A stretch of 64,000 bases of DNA from Lachnospiraceae bacterium (lineage in GTDB: Bacteria; Bacillota; Clostridia; Lachnospirales; Lachnospiraceae), in the NCBI GenBank assembly GCA_024695145.1, contig JAILIS010000006.1, positions 1 through 64,000 on the forward strand, read 5' to 3'. The position numbers were made by a program, and so were the translations under genes. Within the stretch, counting starts at the first letter, position 1. Each line of letters opens with the position of its first letter. Below are positions 46,684-56,057 of the stretch, in pieces. The notes under the pieces were generated by a model. It worked only from the letters and a program-made list of their open reading frames with translations, did not search any database and had not been told where the DNA came from.

Positions 46684-46705
46684 TTATTTGTCCTCCATAA
46701 AATAT

Positions 46706-47857
46706 TTAGAATAATCCGAAGATCGCCATGAATGTACCGGCTGCGACCGCAGTACCGATAACGCCCGCAACATTCGGACCCATCGCATGCATCAGCAGGA
46801 AGTTAGTGGGATCTTCTTCAGCTCCCACCTTCTGTGAGACACGCGCAGCCATAGGAACCGCAGATACACCCGCCGAACCGATAAGAGGATTGACCTTTCC
46901 ACCGGTCAGGACGCACATTATCTTGCCGAAAATGACTCCGGCCGCAGTTCCGAAGGCAAATGCCACGAGACCGAGAACGACGATCTTAAGTGTATTGGCA
47001 TTAAGGAAAGCAGCTGCCGATGTTGTTGCTCCGACACTGGTACCGAGCAGGATTACAACGATATACATAAGAGCGTTGCTTGCGGTATCCATAAGCTGTC
47101 TTACAACACCGGATTCTCTGAACAGGTTACCCAGCATCAGCATTCCGACAAGGGGTGCTGTAGTGGGAAGTATCATACATACAACGATCGTAACGATGAT
47201 CGGGAACAGTATCCTCTCAAGCTTGCTGACCGGACGGAGCTGTTCCATCTTGATCTTTCTCTCCTTCTCCGTTGTCAGAAGCTTCATGATAGGCGGCTGA
47301 ATGATCGGCACTAGCGACATATACGAATATGCCGCAACGGCAATGGGACCGAGCAGTGCGGTCTGTCCGAGCTTACTTGCAAGGAAAATGGATGTAGGAC
47401 CGTCAGCACCGCCGATTATAGCGATAGCAGCCGCAGCCTTATCATTGAATCCCATGGCTATCGCCATGAAGTATGCGGCATATATGCCGAACTGGGCAGC
47501 AGCGCCCAGAAGGAAACTCTTGGGGTTTGCTATAAGAGGACCGAAATCGGTCATGGCTCCGACGCCCATAAATATAAGGGACGGCAGTATGGCCCATTCG
47601 TCCAGCTTGTAGAAATAATACAACAGCCCGCCTGTACCGTTTGCTGCTTCTTCGATCTTCAGCATGATGTCCGGATAGATGTTGACCAGCAGCATGCCGA
47701 ATGCAATGGGCGTAAGAAGCAACGGTTCAAAGCCCTTGGCTATCGCCAAATATAGGAAAACACATGCAACAGCTATCATCAGATAGTTTCCCCAGGACAA
47801 TCCGAAGAATGCGGTCTGATGCAACAGGTTTCCCATTGTATTTGTTACATATGACAT
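46706..47857 (-). CDS. oadB: Sodium-translocating decarboxylase beta subunit
   Basis: 383 aa; membrane protein; LPSLIFMGVGAMTDFGPLIANPKSFLLGAAAQFGIY, IIGGADGPTSIFLASKL, MHAMGPNVAGVIGTAVAAG. Confidence 0.95.
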   Translation of the reverse strand: MSYVTNTMGNLLHQTAFFGLSWGNYLMIAVACVFLYLAIAKGFEPLLLTPIAFGMLLVNIYPDIMLKIEEAANGTGGLLYYFYKLDEWAILPSLIFMGVGAMTDFGPLIANPKSFLLGAAAQFGIYAAYFMAIAMGFNDKAAAAIAIIGGADGPTSIFLASKLGQTALLGPIAVAAYSYMSLVPIIQPPIMKLLTTEKERKIKMEQLRPVSKLERILFPIIVTIVVCMILPTTAPLVGMLMLGNLFRESGVVRQLMDTASNALMYIVVILLGTSVGATTSAAAFLNANTLKIVVLGLVAFAFGTAAGVIFGKIMCVLTGGKVNPLIGSAGVSAVPMAARVSQKVGAEEDPTNFLLMHAMGPNVAGVIGTAVAAGTFMAIFGLF

Positions 47858-47889
47858 TTTATGACCTCCACAGATTCATTCTTCGTCCC

Positions 47890-48267
47890 TTATTCAAGCG
47901 TTGCAAGAAGCTGTCCTGCAGCACAGGGATCACCAACGGAACAGTCGATAGATGCAACCTTTCCGTCCTTGGGTGCAACTACGGGGATCTCCATCTTCAT
48001 GGCTTCAATGATTACAACAGCATCTCCTGTTTTAACGGAATCACCGACATTAGCGGCGATCTTGAATACCTTGCCTGCGGCACCGGCTTCGATCTTAACC
48101 GATCCTGCTCCCGATGATGAGCTCTTGGGTGCTGCTGCAGGTGCTGCCTTGGGAGCTGCCTTAGGAGCTGCTGCTGCAGGTGCAGGTGCAGCTGCTCCCG
48201 ATGAAGCGCCTTCTTCTACTGTTACATCATATACGTTGCCGTTTACGGTGATTGTATAGTTTTTCAT
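47890..48267 (-). CDS. Biotin carboxyl carrier protein (1.3S/gamma-type) with Ala-Pro-Lys linker
   Basis: 125 aa; VVIIEAMKMEIPV biotinylation motif; linker APAPAAAAPKAAPKAAPAAAPKSSSS. Confidence 0.93.
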   Translation of the reverse strand: MKNYTITVNGNVYDVTVEEGASSGAAAPAPAAAAPKAAPKAAPAAAPKSSSSGAGSVKIEAGAAGKVFKIAANVGDSVKTGDAVVIIEAMKMEIPVVAPKDGKVASIDCSVGDPCAAGQLLATLE

Positions 48268-48278
48268 TATCTATCCTC

Positions 48279-49091
48279 CTATCTGTTCCACACACTGTTT
48301 GGTCTTCTTACGATACTTCTTACAACAAAATCATCGGATGATCCCGATCCTCCGCCGCCTGCGGACGCCGCAGCAATAGCAGCCGTGATCACGGCAACGA
48401 TCTCCAGATCATCTTCCTCCTGTTCCTCTTTTTCCACGATCTGCGCTATGGTATTGTCCACAGCCTGAGCTTTAACATCGGCTTTGTCATCTTTGTTAAA
48501 GGCTTTCTGGATCTTCGGAATAAGATTGAACAGGCTTATTATTATCGATATGATTATAAGAACGCAGAATACCGTTCCCATACCGAGTAATGTGTTAAGG
48601 CCGGCTTTTTCCATCTTCTCACCGAATGTCCAGTTGATATTGGTGGTAAGAGAAGTAAGGGTCTTGTAGAGATCATCTTTGTAAATAGCCTCTATCTGAG
48701 CCGTTCTTTTTGTTCCGACCACATCAAGAGTGACAATTATGTTCCTGTCCGAATCATCGTATGCGGCATTCATACCTGTAACGGAAACAAATTCGCCGAG
48801 ATCGGCTTTCGCACCGTTCCAGGAATTCAGAGCATTGACAAGACCGTTTCCTTCTGCTTTGACGCCGAAATAATTCGAGACAACATATTCAAGATATTCA
48901 GGTCCCTGACTGACAATATCCGCCGTCTGCTCTTCATTGAGAGCTACAAGGAATTCCGTGATCAGACTCCCTGTAGTCTGTTCGAGGGTGGTGGCCATTT
49001 CGGGATCCAGGCTTTTCCTTGTTTGCGTATTGCATGCGGTCAGACAAAAGATGCAGACAAGAAAACATAACAATAATCTGATTCTTCTCAT
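48279..49091 (-). CDS. OadG-family gamma subunit with extra N-terminal lipoprotein domain
   Basis: 270 aa; lipobox CLTAC, about 150-aa exported domain, then TM GMGTVFCVLIIISIIISLFNLIPKIQKAF and a cytoplasmic tail DDFVVRSIVRRPNSVWNR. Confidence 0.8.
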   Translation of the reverse strand: MRRIRLLLCFLVCIFCLTACNTQTRKSLDPEMATTLEQTTGSLITEFLVALNEEQTADIVSQGPEYLEYVVSNYFGVKAEGNGLVNALNSWNGAKADLGEFVSVTGMNAAYDDSDRNIIVTLDVVGTKRTAQIEAIYKDDLYKTLTSLTTNINWTFGEKMEKAGLNTLLGMGTVFCVLIIISIIISLFNLIPKIQKAFNKDDKADVKAQAVDNTIAQIVEKEEQEEDDLEIVAVITAAIAAASAGGGGSGSSDDFVVRSIVRRPNSVWNR

Positions 49092-49111
49092 ATTACGTAT
49101 CCCATCCCTTT

Positions 49112-50539
49112 CTAAACTGTCCCATGCTTTTTGGCAGGTCTGTCCTCTCTTTTTGTATAAAGCATCTCAAACGCTCCGATGACATACTTTCTCGTGTCTT
49201 CGGCAGCGATAACCTGATCCACATATCCGCGTCTTGCAGCGGCATCAACACTGTTCTGAAGCTTGTCATATTCCTTCGCTCCCTTATCTACAGCATCACT
49301 TCCCTTGCCGTCAAAGATAACCTTTGCTGCAAGATCGGCATCCATCATACCTATCTTCGCATTATCCCATGCTATCGTGACATCACATCCGAGCGGCTTG
49401 GAATTCATTACAATACCTGCTGTTCCGAAAGCTTTTCCTATGATCACGTTAACCTTGGCAACAGTAGCATTTGCGAATGCGTATGTAAGCTTTGAAGCTG
49501 CTCTTGCAAGCTTTTTCTCACTGTTAACATCAGCTTCAAACCCTGTTACATTTGTAAGTGTAAGAATGGGAATATCAAACGAATCGCAGAGATTGACAAA
49601 TCCGGCAGCCTTTGCAAGAGCATCGACTGAGAATACACTGTCATTGTCCCATACTTTTTCGCCTTCATCGTCATAGCCTTCGCATCTGTTTGCGATACAT
49701 CCGACAGTCTGGCCGTTGAGTCTGATAAATCCAGTTGTGATCTCCCTGCCGAATCCTGCTTTTACTTCATAGTAGGAATTGTCATCTGCAATCATCGAAA
49801 GAGCTATGGATGTATCACCGGTGCAGCCTGATATTTCGGAAACTGCTCTGTTGAGATCATCCGTGCAGTCACTTACAGCACCGAACTCATCATTGTTGGA
49901 CGGAAGAAGTGATACGTAACTTCTTACTTCCGCGTATATCTCCGATTCACTTGCAACAACATCGACGTTACCGGCTTCATCTGTCTGAAATTCGGATGAT
50001 GAAGTATCATTCTTCTCTTCGTAATTTCCCGCAAGAGCATTGGGAGAATTAACAAAGAGCTTTGCATTTCCTTCCATAAAAGTAAGATCGGTCATGCCGG
50101 TAAACAGAGAAAGACCTCCTCCGCATTTTCCGAAGATGACCGTGATCTGGGGAATGACACCGCTGGCCATTGCCTGTGCCTTGTAAATCCTTCCGAATGC
50201 GGAAAGAGCATCCGTGGATTCATTCAGACGAAGTCCCGCGGAATCGATAAGGCCGATAACAGGTGCTCCCACTTTAAGGGCGAGATTGTAAAGACCGATG
50301 ATCTTTTTCGCATGCATCTCACCTACGGAACCGCCGAGTACGGATGAGTCCTGACTGTACACATATACAAGTCTGCCGTCTATAAGACCGTAGCCTGTAA
50401 CAACGCCATCTGCAACTGCGTCCTTCGGTTCCATGTTAAAATCAGTGGATCTTGCCGTAACCTTTGCGCCGATTTCAACGAAACTGTTTTCATCAAGCAA
50501 ACTCTCTATACGTTTGCCTGCAAGTGAAGAATTACTCAT
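49112..50539 (-). CDS. mmdA: Acyl-CoA carboxyltransferase subunit (methylmalonyl-CoA decarboxylase alpha / 12S transcarboxylase type)
   Basis: 475 aa; GRLVYVYSQDSSVLGGSVGEMHAKKI, GLIDSAGLRLNE, GFGREITTGFIRLNGQTVGCIANR, GKAFGTAGIVMNSK. Confidence 0.85.
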   Translation of the reverse strand: MSNSSLAGKRIESLLDENSFVEIGAKVTARSTDFNMEPKDAVADGVVTGYGLIDGRLVYVYSQDSSVLGGSVGEMHAKKIIGLYNLALKVGAPVIGLIDSAGLRLNESTDALSAFGRIYKAQAMASGVIPQITVIFGKCGGGLSLFTGMTDLTFMEGNAKLFVNSPNALAGNYEEKNDTSSSEFQTDEAGNVDVVASESEIYAEVRSYVSLLPSNNDEFGAVSDCTDDLNRAVSEISGCTGDTSIALSMIADDNSYYEVKAGFGREITTGFIRLNGQTVGCIANRCEGYDDEGEKVWDNDSVFSVDALAKAAGFVNLCDSFDIPILTLTNVTGFEADVNSEKKLARAASKLTYAFANATVAKVNVIIGKAFGTAGIVMNSKPLGCDVTIAWDNAKIGMMDADLAAKVIFDGKGSDAVDKGAKEYDKLQNSVDAAARRGYVDQVIAAEDTRKYVIGAFEMLYTKREDRPAKKHGTV

Positions 50540-50642
50540 TGCAAAACCTCCATATAATGATTTTATAAACAGAGTTTTTTATACACACTTTTGATATTTT
50601 AACATAGGAAGGGGATTTTTCAAAGAGAAAAATAAAAAGAAA

Positions 50643-50660
50643 AAGAGCCCGAAGGCTCTT
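50643..50660 (-). terminator. Rho-independent terminator of scpAB
   Basis: Minus strand AAGAGCC-TTCG-GGCTCTT then TTTTC; C(UUCG)G-type tetraloop. Confidence 0.85.
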
Positions 50661-50661
50661 A

Positions 50662-51321
50662 TCATATATCAAGCTTTAACTGTATCTCTTCAGCCGCTTC
50701 TTTTTTGAATTCTTCGAGTCTGTCCGGAGCTATGTCAGGCAGATCTTCGATCGACTTGACCCCGAAACTTCGAAGGAACTGTTCCGTCGTTCCGAACAGA
50801 AGGGGTCTTCCGGGAGCGTTGAGTCTGCCAAGCTCTGTTATCAGACCGAACTCAAGCAGTTTGTTGATGGGATGATCGCACGACACTCCTCTGATCTTTT
50901 CGATCTCGGCCCTTGTGACCGGCTGCTTGTATGCAATGATCGAAAGTGTCTCGAGTGCCGTATCCGACAAATGCATATCTTTAGGGATCTTGGCAACCTT
51001 TATCAGGTATTCGTACATCTCGGTCTTCGAGCACATCTGTACACTTCCGTCGAGTTCGACGATCGTCAGTCCGAAGTCCTTGTTCTTCTCAAACCTGTTC
51101 TTCATCATGCCGATGATCTTTCGTGTCTCATCCTCATCATAACCGATCGCTCCGGCAAGCTTTTTGATCTCTACCGAATCTCCCATGGCGAACAATATGG
51201 CGGATATTGCCGCTTCAGGATGTTCTGCCCGTCTGACCTCTTCTTCCCTCTCTTCGACAGGCTGTGCAAGATCCATATCATCAATATTCTCTTTGAACGA
51301 CTGTTCAAAATCCTGTTTCAT
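50662..51321 (-). CDS. scpB: Segregation and condensation protein B
   Basis: 219 aa; AAISAILFAMGDSVEIKKLA, LSDTALETLSIIAYKQPVTRAEIEKIRGVSCD, GRPLLFGTTEQFLRSFG. Confidence 0.95.
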   Translation of the reverse strand: MKQDFEQSFKENIDDMDLAQPVEEREEEVRRAEHPEAAISAILFAMGDSVEIKKLAGAIGYDEDETRKIIGMMKNRFEKNKDFGLTIVELDGSVQMCSKTEMYEYLIKVAKIPKDMHLSDTALETLSIIAYKQPVTRAEIEKIRGVSCDHPINKLLEFGLITELGRLNAPGRPLLFGTTEQFLRSFGVKSIEDLPDIAPDRLEEFKKEAAEEIQLKLDI

Positions 51322-51333
51322 ATTTAAATCATC

Positions 51334-52080
51334 CTATGCAGCCATTGATGTGATCATGATATCATCGAACAGGTTGTCCTGTACGATACGTATCTTTCCC
51401 ATTTTCATCATCTCGAGCACAACGAGAAAAGTAACCACGATCTCCATCTTGGTGGGCTGCGCTTCAAGAAGGGCCCTGAAAGAAAACCTCTTATGCGTTC
51501 TTATATACATCTCGATATACAGCTGCTTCTCTTCAAGATTGATCTCATCCTTTTCGATCTTTCCGAAATTGCTCCTGAGCGGATCGATCTTATCCTTCTG
51601 TTTGCGGACAACGGACTTGAATATCTGATTGAGCTTCGCAAGATCGATGTCTCCGACCAGTTTCTCATAATCTATCGGTTCAACATATTCAAGAACTTCT
51701 TTCGGAAGTGTGGCTCTCTTGTATACGTTTCTTCCGGCATCGAGCTGTCTGTCCTTGAGCTCGAAAGACATATACTTGTACATCTTGTATTCGATAAGCT
51801 TTTCAACGAGCTCGGCTCTCGGATCCTCTTCCTCTCCGTCTTCATTGACTTCTGCGGGAAGCAACATCTTCGCCTTGATATCAAGAAGCGTGGCTGCCAT
51901 CACAAGGAATTCGCTCATTACGTTGAGATCCTCGATCTTCATTTTTTTCAGATAATCAAGATACTGATCCGTAATGAGTGCAATGGGGATATCGTAGATA
52001 TCCACCTTGTTCTTCTCGATAAGATGCAGCAGCAGATCGAGAGGTCCTTCAAATTTTTCAAGTTTAACATTTATCGCCAT
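51334..52080 (-). CDS. scpA: Segregation and condensation protein A
   Basis: 248 aa; LEKFEGPLDLLLHLIEKNKVDIYDIPIALITDQYLDYL, FLVMAATLLDIKAKMLLP. Confidence 0.95.
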   Translation of the reverse strand: MAINVKLEKFEGPLDLLLHLIEKNKVDIYDIPIALITDQYLDYLKKMKIEDLNVMSEFLVMAATLLDIKAKMLLPAEVNEDGEEEDPRAELVEKLIEYKMYKYMSFELKDRQLDAGRNVYKRATLPKEVLEYVEPIDYEKLVGDIDLAKLNQIFKSVVRKQKDKIDPLRSNFGKIEKDEINLEEKQLYIEMYIRTHKRFSFRALLEAQPTKMEIVVTFLVVLEMMKMGKIRIVQDNLFDDIMITSMAA

Positions 52081-52949
52081 TTTGTGCTCCCCCCTGATGT
52101 GGATCTGATCGTGACTGACACGATCTCCGCCTTATTAAATATCCTGATCGGGATCGAATGCCATCCGATCCCGCGGCTGACTATCATTGTTGTGTTATCT
52201 TTGTTATATTTCCCGAAATCATATTTTGGGAAAAGTTTTAGCTGCGGTGAGATCACTCCGCCGATACCCGGGATCGCAACGATCCCGCCGTGAAGATGGC
52301 CCGACAGAACAAGATCGCAGTTCCAGTTCGCATATTGCTCAAAACAGTCAGGATCATGTGCGATAAGGATGTTGTACCTGCTTTTGTCAACCTCACCGAA
52401 TGTATCCGGCAGGACATCATCACCGAGCCGTGGCGGTGCAACCCTTCTGTAACTGTCCATAGGGACATCAAATCCGTAGATCCTTATATTCTTATCCTCA
52501 AGATCGACATATCTGTCAGAAAGAAATTCTACACCGAGTCCCTTGACAAACTCTTCAAGTTCTTCAAACTTACCCGGAAATCTGTCGGGATCTTCCCTGT
52601 ATCGCTGTTCATGATTTCCGAGGCCGTAATAAATCTTATTTCCCGCAGCCAGATCCCTGATAAAACCGAAGGCTCTCGAAGGCTCTCTTACCGGCTCCAA
52701 GTAACTGGTGATCATATCGCCCGCAAAGATGATAAAATCAGGATGCAGACTGTTTATCGAAAAGATAAGTCCCGCGTTACCGTCATTCGTAACATCCGTA
52801 TCGTGAAGATCGCTGAGCATCACAAATCTGACGTCCGGGATATCCTTATCAGTCACGATATCGTATTCTACCGTCTGGTATCCTCTGCTCTGGAAATATA
52901 CAAATAAGACCAAAAGCAGGATAAGTACTAAGATGAATATGTATAACAA
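52071..52949 (-). CDS. Membrane-anchored metallophosphoesterase
   Basis: 292 aa; N-terminal TM; LSDLHD, FAGDMI, GNHEQR, LSGHLHGG. Confidence 0.92.
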   Translation of the reverse strand: MLYIFILVLILLLVLFVYFQSRGYQTVEYDIVTDKDIPDVRFVMLSDLHDTDVTNDGNAGLIFSINSLHPDFIIFAGDMITSYLEPVREPSRAFGFIRDLAAGNKIYYGLGNHEQRYREDPDRFPGKFEELEEFVKGLGVEFLSDRYVDLEDKNIRIYGFDVPMDSYRRVAPPRLGDDVLPDTFGEVDKSRYNILIAHDPDCFEQYANWNCDLVLSGHLHGGIVAIPGIGGVISPQLKLFPKYDFGKYNKDNTTMIVSRGIGWHSIPIRIFNKAEIVSVTIRSTSGGSTKWR

Positions 52950-53083
52950 AGCCGTGATAGTTCCTGCAATATTTTGTTACTGTCTCTTTTGCCAATACAA
53001 CATATGGCATTATAGCACGCATTCGGGAATAAAAAAAGAAGATTTTACAAAAGACCGGAAGTTTATTGATATGTCACAAAAAT

Positions 53084-53103
53084 CCCCCGGCTTTTGCCGG
53101 GGG
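53084..53103 (-). terminator. Rho-independent terminator of rpsU
   Basis: Minus strand CCCCCGGC-AAAA-GCCGGGGG followed by ATTTTTG. Confidence 0.9.
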
Positions 53104-53109
53104 TGATGA

Positions 53110-53286
53110 TCAATTATACTTTCTCTTTCTGGCTGCTTCGGACTTTTTCTTGCGCTTAACGCTGGGCTTTTCATAATGCTCTCTCTTACGGATCTCCTGC
53201 TGGATACCCGCCTTGGCACAGCTTCTCTTGAAACGGCGCAGTGCACTGTCCAAGCTTTCATTCTCTTTTACAATTACTTCTGCCAT
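53110..53286 (-). CDS. rpsU: 30S ribosomal protein S21
   Basis: Hand-translated: [68 protein letters not shown]. Missing from the ORF track. Confidence 0.96.
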   Translation of the reverse strand: MAEVIVKENESLDSALRRFKRSCAKAGIQQEIRKREHYEKPSVKRKKKSEAARKRKYN

Positions 53287-53353
53287 CTTCCAAACCTCCC
53301 CTCAAGTCATAGATTGTGCAGACCCGTGGGCATCAATTCGCACTGACCTGATT

Positions 53354-53383
53354 ATAATAATCATAACTGCCCTTATAAGTCAA
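53354..53383 (-). promoter_or_regulatory. Candidate promoter of rpsU
   Basis: Minus strand TTGACT-N18-TATTAT. Confidence 0.6.
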
Positions 53384-53396
53384 GCAGAAAAATTCA

Positions 53397-56039
53397 TCAC
53401 AGCATCTCTTCAATGATATCTTTTGCAGATGACAGCATCGAATCGATACCCGAAGGATCTTTTCCGCCGGCCTGAGCCATACCGGGTCTGCCGCCGCCGC
53501 CACCGCCTATCATCGGAGCGAGCTTCTTGATGATGTTACCGGCATGGGCTCCGGATCCCGTCGCTTTATCGGAACACATTACAACCAGATTGGCCTTGCC
53601 GTCCGATTCCGAACACAGAACAAATATGCCGTCGGGATATTTTTCCTTCATACTGTCTGCAAGATCTCTGAGTTCATTCATGCCTGCCGACGGAACGGAT
53701 GTTGCTATGAGCGTTAACCCTTTAACCGTAACGGCTTTATCCCCGACATCCTGTGCGGCTTCCTTTGCCGCCTTGGATCTGAGTGATTCAAGCTGTGAGT
53801 TCAGGTCTTTTATCTGCGCGTTCATCTTCATGAGTCTGTCCGAAAGCGTTGCGGGAGTCGCCTTGATGACGGCAGAACTTGCCTTGAAATCATTTTCCAT
53901 CTGCCTGTAGTGATCAAGGACAAATGATCCCGTGATACCTTCTATCCTTCGTACCCCGGCAGCTATACCGCCTTCCGATATTATCTTAAAGCATCTGATC
54001 TTACCTGTTGACGAAACATGGGTTCCTCCGCACAGTTCTATCGAAAAATCACCCATATTTACAACTCTGACGACCTCACCGTACTTTTCACCGAACAGTG
54101 CCATGGCACCGGTCTTTTTTGCTTCCTCTATGGACATCGTAAGAGTTTTCACTGGAAGATCCTCGGCGATCTTTTCATTTACTATATCCTCAACCTTTGC
54201 GATCTCTTCGTCAGTAAGTGCTCTTGAGAATGAAAAATCAAATCTTGTCCGAGATCCGTCCTGATAGGAACCCTGCTGTCTGACCTCATCTCCGAGGACC
54301 GTCTGAAGTGCCTTTTGAAGAAGATGCGTTGCGGAGTGGTTCATGCACGTCGTCATTCTGTTGGCCTTATCAACGCTCAGGCTGACTTTATCCCCTGTAC
54401 GAAGCGTTCCCTGTGTGATACGGCCGACATGTCCGATCCTGTCTCCGGCAAGCTTTACAGTATCGCATACCTCGAACGTACCTTTGCCGCATATAAGGCC
54501 GAAATCTCCCTTCTGTCCTCCCATGGTCGCATAGAACGGACTGCGGTCCGTAACTATCGTACAGTCGGTACCGTCGGAGACTGACTCAACAAGAGTATCC
54601 GTTGCTATCGCAATGATCACTCCTTCATCTTCTATCTTCTCGTATCCCGTAAATTCCGTTACGGCCGAAGCGGGAAGATCATCAAATGCGGCAAAATCAT
54701 CCGAAGAGGATCTGAGCGAGAAATTGGCATTATCCCTTGCCTTTTGCTTCTGCTCCTCCATGGCTGTTTCAAACCCTTTCTCATCGACGCCGAGCCCTTT
54801 CTCGGCAGCCATCTCGACCGTCAGCTCAAGAGGAAATCCGAATGTGTCATACAGATAAAACGCATCTTTACCCGAAACAGTCTTTGCCGAAGGATTCATA
54901 TCAAGGATCTTTACGAATTCCTTCATTCCGTTTTCTATCGTTGATGAGAACCTTTCTATCTCTTTACCGAGCTCGGACAGGACAAATTCCCTGTTTGAAA
55001 CAAGATTGGGAAAGCTGTCCGAATACACTTCATCGATAAATATCTTTGCTATGTTTAACAGATCGTTCGTTTTGAGCCCCAGTATTCTTGCGTGTCTTAC
55101 CGCACGGCGTATGAGTCTTCTGAGCACATAGCCGGCACCGTTGTTTGACGGAACGAGCCTTGCTTCATCACCGATGAGCATGACCGAAGTCCTCATGTGA
55201 TCCGAGAGCACACGCATCGATCGGGTCTTTGCTTCATCAGCGTCATACTGTGATGAGGATATCTTTTCTATATACGAAATGACCGGTGCGAACAGATCGG
55301 TCCTGTATACATCCTTTGTACCGTTAAGGAACGCGAGGTTTCTCTCAAGTCCCCATCCCGTATCCACATTTTTCTTGGCAAGCGGAGTGAGATGCCCGTC
55401 TTTGTGCTTCTCATACTGCATGAACACATCATTTCCAAGTTCCGTATATTTTCCGCATGAACATCCCGGCCCGCAGTCCGGTCCGCAGTCAGGAACATCG
55501 GCAATATAAAACATTTCCGAATCAGGGCCGCAGGGACCGTATTCCAGTCCCCACCAGTTGTCCTCGGCAGGAAGATAATGTATGTTTTCCGGCAGGAATC
55601 CTGAATCTATACGGCACTTCGCACCTTCCTCATCTCTCGGAGCATTTTCATCTCCCGCAAATACGGTAGCTGCAAGATGTTCCCTGTCAAAACCAAATAC
55701 CTGGGTGAGCAGTTCATAACTCCATTTACATCTTTCCTCCTTGAAATAGTCTCCAAGGCTCCAGCTTCCCATCATTTCAAAAAAAGTTACGTGGGATCTG
55801 TCTCCGACGGAATCGATATCGTTCGTCCTGACACATCCCTGAACATTACATAGTCTTGTTCCCATGGGATGTTTCTGCCCGAGAAGATAAGGCATGAGCG
55901 GCTGCATGCCGGCTACGTTGAACATTACGCCGGTCGACCCGTCTGATACGAGCGACACCGCTCCGACATCCTTATGTCCCCTCTCTTCATAGAATTTCTT
56001 CCACGTATTTCTCAATTCTTTTGATGTGTACTGTTTCAT
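53397..56039 (-). CDS. alaS: Alanyl-tRNA synthetase
   Basis: 880 aa; HKDVGAVSLVSDGSTGVMFNVAGMQPLMPYLLG, RTNDIDSVGDRSHVTFFEMMGSWSLGDYF, NHSATHLLQKAL, CGGTHVSSTG, GGGGGGRPGMAQAGGKD. Confidence 0.97.
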   Translation of the reverse strand: MKQYTSKELRNTWKKFYEERGHKDVGAVSLVSDGSTGVMFNVAGMQPLMPYLLGQKHPMGTRLCNVQGCVRTNDIDSVGDRSHVTFFEMMGSWSLGDYFKEERCKWSYELLTQVFGFDREHLAATVFAGDENAPRDEEGAKCRIDSGFLPENIHYLPAEDNWWGLEYGPCGPDSEMFYIADVPDCGPDCGPGCSCGKYTELGNDVFMQYEKHKDGHLTPLAKKNVDTGWGLERNLAFLNGTKDVYRTDLFAPVISYIEKISSSQYDADEAKTRSMRVLSDHMRTSVMLIGDEARLVPSNNGAGYVLRRLIRRAVRHARILGLKTNDLLNIAKIFIDEVYSDSFPNLVSNREFVLSELGKEIERFSSTIENGMKEFVKILDMNPSAKTVSGKDAFYLYDTFGFPLELTVEMAAEKGLGVDEKGFETAMEEQKQKARDNANFSLRSSSDDFAAFDDLPASAVTEFTGYEKIEDEGVIIAIATDTLVESVSDGTDCTIVTDRSPFYATMGGQKGDFGLICGKGTFEVCDTVKLAGDRIGHVGRITQGTLRTGDKVSLSVDKANRMTTCMNHSATHLLQKALQTVLGDEVRQQGSYQDGSRTRFDFSFSRALTDEEIAKVEDIVNEKIAEDLPVKTLTMSIEEAKKTGAMALFGEKYGEVVRVVNMGDFSIELCGGTHVSSTGKIRCFKIISEGGIAAGVRRIEGITGSFVLDHYRQMENDFKASSAVIKATPATLSDRLMKMNAQIKDLNSQLESLRSKAAKEAAQDVGDKAVTVKGLTLIATSVPSAGMNELRDLADSMKEKYPDGIFVLCSESDGKANLVVMCSDKATGSGAHAGNIIKKLAPMIGGGGGGRPGMAQAGGKDPSGIDSMLSSAKDIIEEML

Positions 56040-56057
56040 GTCTTCTCCCGTAAATAT

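Noticed and set aside
48110-48200. GCTGCTGCAGGTGCTGCC... repeat considered as a DNA repeat element
   Set aside because: It encodes the Ala-Pro-Lys swivel linker of the biotin carrier; expected for this family.
51493-52293. 266-aa plus-strand ORF antisense to scpA and the phosphoesterase gene
   Set aside because: Shadow of two conserved genes; no motif or convincing RBS.
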